Of a stretch of 64,000 nt of DNA, positions 14,616-34,200 are shown piece by piece (position 1 is the first letter of the stretch; each line of letters begins with the position of its first letter). A program made the translations under genes and the position numbers. The notes below the pieces were generated by a model, which worked only from the letters and a program-made list of their open reading frames with translations, ran no database searches and had not been told where the DNA came from. The DNA is from Anseranas semipalmata. Taxonomy: Eukaryota > Chordata > Aves > Anseriformes > Anseranatidae. The stretch spans positions 282,725-346,724 of the forward strand of contig VXAA01001233.1 of NCBI GenBank assembly GCA_013399115.1, read 5' to 3'.

Positions 14616-14622
14616 CATAAAT
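14616..14622 (+). promoter_or_regulatory. TATA-like box of the RPE65 promoter (candidate)
   Basis: CATAAAT lies 53 bases upstream of the RPE65 ATG at 14675. A start site about 25-30 bases downstream would leave a 5' UTR of roughly 25-35 bases. The mammalian RPE65 promoter is described as TATA-containing and RPE-specific, which fits. The site rests on position and consensus only. Confidence 0.4.
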
Positions 14623-14674
14623 CCCAGCACGTAGCCCCGGCCTCGGGAGCCTCGCGTCCTTCACTAGGGGGAGG

Positions 14675-21284
<6,610 letters not shown>

Positions 21285-21548
21285 CTGCTGCCCGCAACAT
21301 GTCACACCAGGTTTCTTCCAGCTTTGAAAAGGTGCAGTTACCATTTGCAAGCATGCAAAAAGTGACATTGAAGGAATTTAGCTCACTTATTTGTATGGCT
21401 ACTTAATTAAGACTGAGCATTTTGGTTTTGTTGATGATTCTTCAAAATACTTATCCAGCTATTTTTCAAATGTACTCTGTGGCATAATTTCAAAATGTAC
21501 AGCACTAATAACTATATAGTTAAAATAACACAAGCTTTCTTTTACAAA

Positions 21549-21554
21549 ATTAAA
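21549..21554 (+). terminator. Alternative polyadenylation signal ATTAAA of RPE65 (candidate)
   Basis: The common variant hexamer lies 265 bases after the RPE65 stop. Use would give a short 3' UTR of about 285 bases. It is weaker than the AATAAA further on. Confidence 0.3.
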
Positions 21555-22038
21555 CGTTGCAGCTTCAGCATAGGGAAAGATGCATGAAAAAAGCACAGTG
21601 TAAACTCAGTACCTGTAGGCATGGTAGCATTATGTAAGAACAATCTGTGTGCTCTTTCTGCTGTATGTTTTGAGAAGAGGTAATTTTTATCCTATAGAAA
21701 CATTCTGGATTGAACTCGCCTCCTGGTCACTGCATTAGTGTCCTCAGAGCAAGCTGAGTGGAGCCCTTCCATAGCCGCTTTGGAAATCTGAACTAGCACC
21801 AGGCCCAAGGCTGCATGGCAGGCAGAGATCTGTCCTTTGCTAAAGCTTACCCACCTGAAAACTAGACAGAGTAATGCTTGTGCGTCTTCTCTTCCATTTT
21901 GTTTGTCAAAGTGCAGTTTGAGTTCTGCATAGTCTTAACACTAATATGGAAAAAAAAATCAAGCAGTTGTTATGGCTTAGGATGAATTTGCTTCATTTGA
22001 GTGATACAGAATCGCAACTTAATCCCTCCTTTCCACAA

Positions 22039-22044
22039 AATAAA
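22039..22044 (+). terminator. Polyadenylation signal AATAAA of RPE65 (candidate)
   Basis: This is the first canonical AATAAA on the plus strand after the stop at 21284, giving a 3' UTR of roughly 780 bases. It sits only about 200 bases from the stop codon of the convergent MCCC2-like gene. Confidence 0.45.
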
Positions 22045-22141
22045 TTTTCAATTAATGTAGTAACGGACTATGGTTCAAAATACAAACTCATTGTAAACAG
22101 ATTGGAAATCCAGGACTGTTTGTTAGCAATGGTTTAACATT

Positions 22142-22147
22142 TTTATT
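22142..22147 (-). terminator. Polyadenylation signal AATAAA of the MCCC2-like gene (candidate)
   Basis: TTTATT on the plus strand reads AATAAA on the minus strand, 93 bases after the minus-strand stop at 22240-22242. It is the first canonical signal downstream of the gene. Confidence 0.5.
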
Positions 22148-22239
22148 AATGGTATCAAAGAATTAGAAAATCATTTACATTAAAGCTTTCTAATACATGG
22201 TGCTAATTTTAAAGGGTGATTACTTGAAAATGGCTGCAG

Positions 22240-25200
22240 TTACATTCTGATGACAGGATGCTGACATGGAGGTATGACCTGGTACTTCTGCTGTTCTATA
22301 ATTTGTAAGCACTGTGCAATTACCTGATTAAAAAACAAAAAACAATATAAGTAATGGGCCTCTGAAACAAAAAAATTAGTAAAATTTATTAGTTATGCAG
22401 TCATTCAATAATGCATTTGTTCTTTTTGCAAAACAACAAACATATAAAATGAACAATTGTTGGCTGTACAGTTAGGAGAAATAGATGTCAGTGTAATCTA
22501 TCGCTGGGGCAGGGGAAATGTAAAGGAAAAAATGTCTGCAGGATCCTAGAGTAGATGTGTTGCACACAGGCCACTAAACCATCTCAAAGTCACAATGGTT
22601 ACAAGAGAATTACTTATGGAACACTGGAAAGCTACTTCATTGTAAATCTTCAATCAAAACATATTATTTGATTATCTATTTCAGTTATTACATAACTATA
22701 CTCCTAATATTTCCAATAACGTATGAAAAATTATCAGAATATCCTGCTCTTCTGCTTATGTGTCCACCTTTTTCTAAGAAGTCATATTTCTTGATGCCCT
22801 GTAAGAACAGTAAGTGAAAATACAGAACTTAGAACTACAGAAATACTTTGCTCCTTAAAAATAGCAAAATCTTAATGGGGAATTTTAACTTTTATTATAT
22901 GATACATATAATAGTCTTCTTTGCTGAAACCTTTGGCATATCTTGCTGGAAATTGAGTCAGGATAAGGATTTTCCTAATTTTACTGTGCATATATTGACT
23001 GCTACTAGAGTGCCATGCATTGTCTTGAGAAAGCTAATTTTTTTTTTAAAGGCATATTAAGCATGAGCACATGCTGTCAGTTCAGACAAAGATAAACATA
23101 AATTCCATCTATTAGCAAGAAGGGGGCTAAAATAGCAAAACAGTAGTGTAAAACAGGAAAAAAAAAAGCTAAGTATGTGACCATGTATTGTGGTATGCTG
23201 GCAAAAATTACCTGAAGAGAGTGATAATGATTCATTTCAACTGTCACATTACTTTCTTTTCACAGGTAGACTGCCTCTCTCTAGGAACTATCAGTTCTAG
23301 TACTAGAAAATATTTCTCAGTGCTCTCCCATTATCAAAGTTCCCATCAACTCCATAGAAAATATTTAACATATATGTAGCACCGTAAATATGTACCCTAT
23401 TTAGAAGTATTAACTGATAGCAGGATATATTTGTGATCTTTAAGGTAAAAAAAAAAAAAAACCTTCAGAAGTGCAAAGAACAGTAAGTATTGCTAATAAA
23501 CAACGTGACAAGGCAAAATGGAAGAACAAAGGTGGTGTCTTTTGGAAAGAATTTAATGGAGTAGATGTCTACCAACTTAAAAGAAAAAAGTGGGAGCAAG
23601 GGTGAGCACATCCCAAATGTGAGAAGCAATTACAGCAGGAAAATCAGCAAAATGAAACATCCTAGGACAAAAGAATGAAAGCAATGCGAGTAGTGAAGAG
23701 CCAGGGCTTAAGAGTAAAGATATGGGTCATTATGCAAGACCAAAAAAAAAAGGATCAGGATACCGAATCAAATGGGAAAGTCAATTAAGAGGTTCAGTAA
23801 GGAAATGCTAAAGTAACCAGAATGCAAACAGAGTTCAGCAGAAACTTTTTGGATAGACTAATGGTGTAGAGAAAAGATGAGAACTGCAAAGTTAATACCA
23901 AGGAAAATGGAGTAAGAACTCGGAGACCTGGTTCTGAGAATCAGCATGCTAGCTGACCTTGAGTGAATCGTAAGTTTACACATTCACCATAAGATGAGAT
24001 CTGAAGATAAAGATGTACTATAAAGAACATACAAGGGGAAAAGAACAAAGCTAACCTACCTTTCTAGTATTTTGAGGCAGAATTACACCATCATCCCAGA
24101 GTCTGGCAGAAGAATAAAATGCACTGCTTTCTTCCTCTATCCTGGAGAAGAGAGAGTATTAAACAAGCTTAAAAGCACAAGAACTTAACCAAAAAAGTAT
24201 CAGGCCAGTAAAATGAAGCCATAGGTGAAAAAGGCTTATCTTTCAATTTCAAGTGAATGTGTGGTATTACTGTTAAAATTAATTAGGATCCAGCAAATAC
24301 ATAACAGATCCGATCGCTCTGTATTTCAGTCATTTCACAGTACAGACGATCTTCTGTATTCGGAAGATCACCATCAGTTAATATACAGAAGAGTATCTTG
24401 ATTTTGGGTTGTGTGGTTTCAGTTTTTTTAAGCCAAAAATTTGCATTTCCTTGAGAAGATCCTAAGAGTAGACATGGAATTACATGGAATTTTAAAATAT
24501 TTTTCAGTAGATTCAGGTTTGCTTCAGTTGTTTGGGATGTGTAATATGAACACAATTAGGTATTGTAACTGATTAAATCTCAGCATAACTGCAGGGTTTT
24601 GTTATTTAATGTCCTTACTTTTGTTTCAGATGTTTTAGCTCTGATTCATCTGTACAATCACTGTCCCCAGCTTGTGGGACTGTGGAGAAATGTCTTGAAT
24701 CCACAAGAGCAACTCTTGCATTAGGCCACAAGAACAGGAAGTTTGGACTGAACGATCTCCCACACTACCAAAAAAAAACAAAACAAAACAAACTGGTCAG
24801 TATAAACTCACTGAATTTAATCACAAAAAAAGGCCATAGGATGCTACAATAAAGTTCAAGACACAATGTAACAGTTTAATTTGTAAAGCATTAATGATAC
24901 AGATCCCTCACCATTACAGCTACAGCTCCCGTATCAGTACAGATCCCCTGCAGTAGCCACAATCACCACTGCCTTCAGTATTGGTATTTTATTATTTCAT
25001 CATGTTTAATTCTACGCAAGCAAAGAGCCCTACTACACTTACTAGCAGCATAAGCAGCACCCATAGTAACACAACTGGAAAAAATGTGGTCCCTGGTCAT
25101 CGAAAACTAGCATGTGCTGAGCAAAACGCAGGGTCGGATACTCTGTAGGGATGTTTTCAGCCAACCTGTTTTTTAGAACTCACTCTAGGTTAGCTGCAGA

Positions 25201-28200
25201 CCAAATTTTGTGTAATCACATCTTGTGATGCATTGCTTACTTTAAAATTAGTTAAAGTAATGAATCAAGCTAAATGTCTGTACCAACAGCTGACAATGTT
25301 TTAAAAATGAATGCGCCATGAAAGCTTGGCAGTCTAAAGTCTATTACCAAACCTATTAACCTTTATGATACCCATACCATAACATAACTTTCGCTCCCAT
25401 AACAGCCGCCAATTACTATGGTTATTTTGGGAACAGCAGCACAAGCAACAGCAGCCATCATGGAGGCCTGGGCTTTTAATCTGTTGGAGTGAGCCTCTGC
25501 CTGAAATGAAAATAAAGATTTTAGTTCTGCAAAGTCTTTCTTCTAGATTCCTTCCACTCTCACCAAACTTACAACTATTTCTAAAACATTTATTTCTTTA
25601 CAATTCTATATAATCATTTCTTCCAAAGCAGTAAGACAGCATCAATAAATCAAGTACTATAGCCCATTATACCACTTATTTTACAATGTAAATCAGCAAA
25701 ACAATTATAACCAGTGTGCAGAAACCTATGATACAGAGCAACTGTAGCTCTCTCAGGCATTAGCAAAGCTCAGACAACAGAATTATGCCAGGCTTTGTCT
25801 TAAGTGGTGGTGACTGTTGGGAGGAACAGAGCTGCAGAAATAGTCTCTGCTCAGAGAATCTACCCTAGGTTTTACTGTGAGGGTTTCCAAAGCCCAGGAC
25901 AAAACATACTGTACTTTAATGCCTTCATTTTTAGAAAAGAGAGATATTTATTTGCTGTGGAGCACAGCGGTATGAGAAGAACCAACAGGCTGTATTTCAA
26001 TGTAAAAAGCACTACGAATTCCAAGTTTTACAGCTTGCATTGCCAGCTGGACAGTACCATTTTAGATAAGCATACAGGCCTGCTTAAAATTAGAATAAAA
26101 TGAGAATGCTCATGGGAAGATTTAAGAGCAAAGTAATTATGAAGCTTCTTGATTTAACCATCAAAAGAGGATCAAAAATTAATTTTCCTAATAATTAATA
26201 GTTTTCAAAAAGTAATGTTAGGCAAAACAAGAACTAATTGCTTGAAATTAAGCATGTCGAACTAAAATGTCATACCTGTGAGACACTTGTTGGCTCTGCT
26301 GCATGTGGAGCAGTATTTTGGAAAAAGAGGATGGGAATGCTCCGGTGACTGCACAGCTGTACGAAATGGCTACCCTTGAGAGAAGCATCATGAGTAAGCT
26401 CCCCGTTGTTAGCCACTACTCCCACCAAGTGCCTACAAAACAGACACATGAACATTTTCCCCAGAAATTATGAAAAGACAACACATAATGTTCTGAAGGA
26501 TGGAAATATAAATGGATGGAAACACATGCATAGATCTGCCCTTTTACAGAAATCTAGACCATAAAAGGATGTAATTACATACATTATTTCATTCGAGGAA
26601 CCTCCTATACCTAACAAACAAGTCTTACAGCACTCCCAATATTTAAAGCATTGAAGTATTAACATGGATGAACACTCAGAAGGCAGGTAAGGTTAGAGAT
26701 GACCTGCCACAGTTCATACTGCAAGACAACGAACAAGGTGCCAGAACTCAGGATGCTCTCTACTTCCTGTAACATACAACATAATGGTCATGCTGAAAAG
26801 TTTATACTTTCAACTAAAAGAGTCTCTAAAATACGTTTTACTACTTTTTTTTTTTTATTAAAGATTTTGCTGGATCGTTGTATGCTTTATGAATGTGTTA
26901 GTAGTACAGTCTGGTCTGAACTACACAAGGTTTTATTTTATGGGTATTATTCCGTCTCCATCATGTGGGAGATGGGATACCTTTCGACTCAGTTTGGAAA
27001 GGAACACGTAAAGATTTTGTTTCTTATTTCTTAAAGAATCTGCTGAGACTTCAAAGTTCCACCTGTCCAGCTAGTGACCTGCGTGACTAAACAAATCATT
27101 TCACAAAGTCATGAAAGCCATTCATTTGTAATCACTCTGCTGCTATCAGCCCGAAACATGATGAATCCAGAACGCAGAGATAAAAGATCAGGCTTTCTAG
27201 AAGTTTATCACCAATTCTTGACTGATTCAGAACTCCATAAATATTTTTACTGAAATACTGTAAAACCTGATAATGGTATGAAAGCAATTTAGACAAATAT
27301 GTCCGTGCATATTGATAGTGAAAACTTATAGCCTACCCTTCCACATGGCCAAATCCTGTTACTAGTGTTGTTCCATAGTCAGCCTTGAATTCCTGGAATC
27401 TGCTTCCATCCAGCAGACGGCTCAGAATCTGCAAAGAAATATACAATCTTTCCTACGGAAACCTAAGTGAAAAGAGGATGGTTCTCCTAAAAGATATACT
27501 TTGTTCCAATAGTAGGGAGACCTGTATTGTGCAAAAAGTCAAACTAAATGACCACAGTTGTCCTTCCATGTCTTACACTCCACTAAATACTCAATAAGCA
27601 CAAAACATAAAATTTGTGTTTGTTTGATTACCAATCATATATTTTGATCCAAAGTTCAACTCCAAGATTATTTCAAAGTTACAGAGCACAGCTGTTCATA
27701 TGCATAAAAACCTTATAAAAAAACAGCATGTGCAGTTATATTTTGTGTGCCTAAAAATACTCAGTGGCATATTGCTCATGGTTTTTTTGAACACAGTTTT
27801 AAGAGCTGCCTTTCAAAGCTACACTGCTTACTACAGTCAATCCCCTTAATTCCAGGAATTTACCACTGGCAAAGATACTGGATTCACATCCTTAGAGAGA
27901 CCAAACTTCTCCTAGAACTACATGATAAAAATAGCACCATGGAGGTCTGCATGTCTCTGTAGAGATCCCAGCTTGGATTAATGTCTATCCCAACCTCAAA
28001 CAAATTTAGTTTGAGCTTCATTGTTTTTTCAGTCAACATTTTCATTAGGCATTTAAGTTACAACATAAAACCTTGACCCCTTTAAAAAACAAAGGAGGCA
28101 GGAGGAACTAGGACACAACAAGCCCCTTTCTAAAGGGATGCATGTTCAAAAAGCAGCCAACACAGTAGAAGATACACTGATGTAAAAGCATCTCAAACGG

Positions 28201-31200
28201 TGCATGGAAACAGATGGGGATCAGCTGGCATAATCTGTAATTATTTTATCTCTAGCAGGTTTTCATTTTAAATATTTTCTACGGTTCTACAGACTTGTTG
28301 CCATTCTGCTCTGCTGTGACTCAAGACTGTTTGGCAATGATTAGGCAATCATATGAAATTTCTCAGGTACTTGATGATTTCTCCAAGAGAGAATAGCCTG
28401 TTGCCTGTTAATCTGGAGACACTAGATAAAGCAGACTGAAAGGATGAAGGAATATAGTATCTGCCACCTTACCAATTTCACAGGAAGAGTACACCTATAA
28501 TCTCGCGGTGCCAGCCCCAAGAGCTCGTCAGAGCTATACAGAGGACTGTCATGCTCTATGACCTCTTCTGGCAGAAGCTCATAATTCAACGTTGAGATAA
28601 CATTTCGAACACACTCATAGGCTTCCTTTTCTGAAGATGCAAAATGGTCACTACAGCCACTGACTCTAAGAGAGAGAAAGCAACATTAATTAGTATTGAA
28701 TTAATGAAATCTGAATTCTGATAGAACCCAAACTAAAGGAAAAACCTTCATCTGTACTGTGAACATCTAAACTCCCTGAAAACATCATGCATTTTTATTC
28801 CTGTATGAATGAGCTCAAACCAGTGCATCAGTGGAATTTCTGTGCAATCCAAACCAAAAACAAATTCACAGTAGAGAGAAGTCCTTCCTCATGACTTTTG
28901 GTTTTACCTATATGAAAGAAAGATTTTTACATTTATTTTCATGATGATGTTTTTGGAAACAATAATGGTAAAACAAACTTTAAAAATTATTACGCAGTAG
29001 CAGCACTTCCAGCTTGGATATAAACACAGTAACTTATTACCTATAACCCAGCTGACTGTCACACTAATATCTGCTTTTGTGAGAAAGGTATGGAATTTGG
29101 TTTCCATACACAAAGTACTGAATTCCACAAACAAATAAGCAAATCCAACCCTGTCCCCCATGTAGAAGGGAATAACTATTTTGACAACTACAGAAATTTC
29201 TGACTTAGAAAAATAACATTAAAGAAATATTTACATAGCTACTACTGTCAGGTTTATTTCTTGTTTGCCCATCTCCTGCTATGAAGCCCTCATCAACAGC
29301 AGAGGCAGACAGGCTTTCCTTTTTTCTTCTTTGCTTCAGATACTTTCACAAGCATCCAGATTCTTCTCTGCAGTGAGTTAGTCTAGTGTCTTCAGAAGCA
29401 GACAAATAGAAAGAAGTCATTCCACCTCTCCGTGTATCAGTTTAGGGCAGAAAAAAAGAATTTCTTATGCAGTTTCCCATCATCACAGTATCTGAACACC
29501 AATTTTTTATTTTTATTTTTTAATATATGTATCCTGACAATGTTTCCATTAGGAAAAGAAGTGATATCATCCCTCTTCTATAGCTAGTCCCTCTGAGGCA
29601 CAGAGGAACTAAATTGCCTGAGGTTGTTCAAAAACTATGTGGGAGAATGGGGAACCAAATCCAGATTTGTCTAATTCCTGCTTAACCCCATAACATCACT
29701 TCCTTTTTCTTCCATTTGACTGACCTAACAAAAAACAGTAACTGAGAAGGAAAGCAAACAGTGCAGTAACAGGTCCCACTTCTGGCCCTGATCCCGACCT
29801 CAGTACTTATGGGAGGTTTCTGTCGGAGTTAAATACGTAAGAACCAAGAGCTGGAAGTGAACAGTTCCTGTGTACAGTATTAAAGCTTGAATTACTATGT
29901 CATGCTACCTTCTTCGTTTGAAAGAGTTGTATGTAGCCCCATGATATTCCCACATATACAACAGAATACCAACAACTTCTGTAATAATTCACGTATCATT
30001 TCTACCATTTTTTCACTGCATGTTCACCAGTCCTTGAGGACCATAGTACATCCGGTCACTGGAGACATCAAAAATACATTCAGTCACATTAACTTATGAT
30101 AGAATGATACTTTCTTTAAAGCTAAGTGTGCTGAGCTCTCTACAATTTTTGAGAATAATTTCACATACTTAGAGTGAAGTTTAGCTCCTCCTAGGTCCTC
30201 AGGAGAAACATACTCTCCAGTAGCAGCTTTTACCAGAGGTGGGCCAGCAAGGAAGAGTGTACCAATTTTATCTATAATCACAGCTTCTTCTGCCATGGTT
30301 GGAACATAGGCACCACCAGCTACACAGGAGCCACACACTACTGCCACCTGAAGGACACAAAAACAAAACCAAACCAATATGCTGGAGAGAGAAGAATGGA
30401 AAGGCAAAGCCATTACCTTTTTAAGAGACTAAATCCCAGCTTGGAGAACCATGAACTAAAGACACAGATACCAGCATGAACAACGTTGCTGTTCTTGACA
30501 CCTCACTGATTACTCTGAAACCACCTAATGATGTGACGCTTTCCCTCAAGGTCAGCCAGTAAGCACCTAGAAGATCCTTAAGGCAGAAGTATGTGAGATA
30601 CTATTTGGATCTCTCTAAACTTCAAATAGAAAAGGTCAGCTTTCAGAAATTTCTTGCATGTTTGAGAGCTGCTCCTAGAAACTGTATTAAAAGAAAACTT
30701 TTTTCAGAACTCCATTTAACACAGGTACTTCACTTACTTGTATTCAAAATGACACTGTACCTGAGGGATTTTCATAGCAGACATTATTGCTTCATTGTAG
30801 AAAATTCTGCCACCGTGTGACTTGTCAGGAAACAGCTCTGACTGACATGAGAAAAGACAAAGTGAGTTTCAGTTGTAACTACAAAAGACAACATTACCTC
30901 TTCACTTCTTTCATTCATTCACAAAAGCATTCTAACTGATTCTGAGAAGCTCACCACTACAATCATACCAGAAACTCTCACGTACAGCATTCTCTGCTGT
31001 ATTTGTTACCCTTACACAATTCCACAAAAACACCCACGGCCATCTATGTTTCAAAAGCAGAGAAAATCTTCTTATGTTTTGTGAAAACAATTTATTCTAC
31101 ACAGGCTTAAATTGTAAACATGGGGAGGGGGAATCTCATGTTCATACTTTACTTGTGAAATGACTTCAGGACAGTTTCCCTTTTTACTTAGTTTTCGGTT

Positions 31201-34200
31201 CAATTCTTGAATTCAGATAAAACCTTTTTCTACGCATTTGGTTTCAGTCTGGAGAGGAAATAACTGTAGTCTCTGTGATAATGTGACCTCTGTACATTGG
31301 AAAGTAACCTGCACAAGTTTTCCCACTACAGCAAGAATTTTAAAAGCTACATTTTTAAAGGCCATGGAGGTTTGTGCATTACTATCACAGACCTTAAAAT
31401 AAAACACAGAGTAATTTTAAAGATTCTGAAGTTGAAAATGGAAACTTCAAGCAATGTTCTAATTTATTAAGGACACCAAAGTGTTTCAGTGCATTGAGGA
31501 GTATCCATGATACCTGCTTGGTCAGCACTTTGTTCCCAATGCTGATACTCAAGCTCCTAAACTTTGATCAGATGCTAGATGCAAGATTAGCATCACTACT
31601 GTTACATATCTTCAAATCATCTCCTGGACTCAGATTTGCAGGCAAAACTCAATTTAACTCAATTAACTTAAATTGACAATGAAAATCCGCCAGCCAAGAA
31701 AACAAAACATAAATCTGAGATTTATTTCTAGAAAATTAATATGACTAAAATAAGAAGTAGGTATTTTCCTCTGTGAACTGGTTCTGATATTACCTGTAGT
31801 GGTAGGAATGCTCCCCCGCTGTCAACAAGGTACACAGATAACAGTCTGTTCTGCATGGCTATTTCCTGAGCTCTTAATTGTTTCTTCACTCCAATGGGAT
31901 AAATAGTTCCTCCTTTTACAGTTGCATCATTTGCCATGAAGACACACCAAACCCCACAGATTTTTCCAATTCCTACAAGTGATACCACAGATATTCATCA
32001 GGACTCTCTAAGATACCATAAATGAAACAAGGAGGCCAAATTATAGCTAGGATGTCCTTTTGATAATACTGTATCAATAAGCTGCAAATACCACCTAGGG
32101 AAGAAATCTACAGCTCTTCTCTGGAGTAAGAAAATGAAAGCTAACAACACACACATACAAAAAAATCTGAATGACAGAAGACAGAACTTGAAATACAACT
32201 TACTCCTGGTGACAATGTAAGAGAAAAAAAATACAGTTTGACTTCCAGCTCTTAGACTGAGTTAACAGGGAAGCCAATTAAAAATTACCTACATAAAACT
32301 GAAAAATATAAGGCTATGACTAACAAAAGACAGGATTTTACAATCCATTCTTCTAGTTACTTTTTAAACCAGAACTGCTCTTCAAAGTGCAATGAGTTGT
32401 CTATAATTTGAAAAGCATTACAAAATAAATGTCACAGTGCCTATGTCACACAGTAACTTGGCCCCCTTTCATTCAACAGACATCAGCTTATTTGAAACAT
32501 TCTAAATTTTTGAGACAAAAATCAGTAACTGGTAAGTTGAATAAGTTACTAAATCTAGAAGAAACAAAAGCACATTTTTTCTTTAAAGGTTTCTCCCAGA
32601 TTCCCCAGCAAAGAATGAAGGAGAATAATACAGCAGCAGCTGAACTCTTCCATGTTGGGAAGAGTCCAAACCCTTCCATGTTATCTTCTGTAAACCTGCC
32701 TACATGTATCCTTTTTCCTTTCCCAGTAAGAACAAACACTTCAGCAAGAAAGGCTAGTTACTATAGGAAGGTGTGCAGCACACGCACACTACAACTGACG
32801 TACACTACCTACAACCACTTACTCATCAGTGCACCCAAACAGTACCTCTCAAATTATGTTAAGGATCACACTGGGTCAAAACCCTTCTTCCTTCCGGGCT
32901 GCATCTCCAACATTGGCTGCTACAGACAATACTCTCAACCCATATGCATCTTTACATCTAACATGAATCATATTTAAAGATACGAACAATTAAGCAAATG
33001 AACTTCATGAATTTCCCATAACATCTAGCACTAAACTTCCTAGCAATTACCAGTAAGGCATCCAGCAGCAGGGACATCACCATATGGCATGTTGAGGCCT
33101 GCGAGAGGAGACAGCTCGAGAAAAGACTCATCATCAAGAAGCAACTTCAGGCGTTCACGAACAAACAGCTTCTTGTTTCTCTGAGTATGACGCAAGATGG
33201 CATTCTCTCCCCCTCCTTTACAGACCAACTCTAGCAATTCTGAATATCTGATTTAGAAAAGAAAGTTTCAATTAATGAAAGCCACCTTAACTTACAAGTT
33301 AACCTTTCACAGACTTAGCATAGTACTTAAATATATTACACAGCTTTCATACCACTGACATGAGAGCAAAGATTAATTCACATTTTTGGATTTTTGTTTC
33401 TGAAAGGAACTTGTCAATGACAGTTAAGAACTGCCTAGCAGATCACACAATTCAAAGGCATAAGTTTTCTTACAAAGTGTAACAAAAAGCACAAAGAAGT
33501 TATTTAAAGCAAGTATTTTAGATTTGTTATTCAGAAGTCACACTTCCAAGCCCAACAAAGACCCCCCAAGAAAAGAGTGAAATAATATAAATATTCTACC
33601 TGTAGTTTACGATCATAGCTAGTAGACATTATTAAGTCCATATCCCTCCCAGGTGTTGCCTATAGACATCCAACACAGTATTTCACAATATATGACCATA
33701 CCTAATCACCGTCAGCAACCCCATGAATGGAGTATTGAGAAGGGGCTGATCATCAGCTACCAAAGCAGACTTTGAGAGATACTGCCCTACAACAACAACT
33801 TCAGCCTATAAACTTGCAGATATTGATAAGGTAGTCATAATTTGCTGGTCCTAATTCAGCATGGACATTTAATTCCAGGTTGCAGCTACTCTGGGAAGAA
33901 TCCAGTCAATGGCTTCCTCCTCTGCTCCTCCTCAACAAGTGCTGAAAGCTTATTCGACAGGCCTTACATATACTTAACAGCATGGAAGATGACCTTTAAC
34001 AGTAGTGAATACTGCAGTGTCACTACAATCATCAAAAAGAGAAATTGATTACCATTTGCTATTATCAGTGCAGCATAAAACCCAGATAATGAATTGAATA
34101 AAACTAGAAACAAATCTGGTACCTCAAACAACTTTGGTCTTAAAAAAAACATGTTGTATATTTATTTTAAGTCAATTTTTTTTTTCACCAAGATGCATCA

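Larger units (their letters stand above)
21285..22239. other. Shared tail-to-tail 3' region of RPE65 and the MCCC2-like gene
   Basis: The 955 bases between the two stop codons must hold both 3' UTRs. They are AT-rich, with plus-strand signals at 21549 and 22039 and a minus-strand signal at 22142-22147. No coding sequence was recognised. Confidence 0.6.

Noticed and set aside
12293..14664. Cluster of overlapping 65-145 codon frames upstream of RPE65
   Set aside because: Up to four frames overlap on both strands, as expected in GC-rich sequence. No domains or consistent splice sites were seen.
24283..24555. 90-codon minus-strand frame between two MCCC2-like exons
   Set aside because: The exons at 24619 and 24141 join in phase without it, and no matching part of MCCC2 is missing, so it is intronic.
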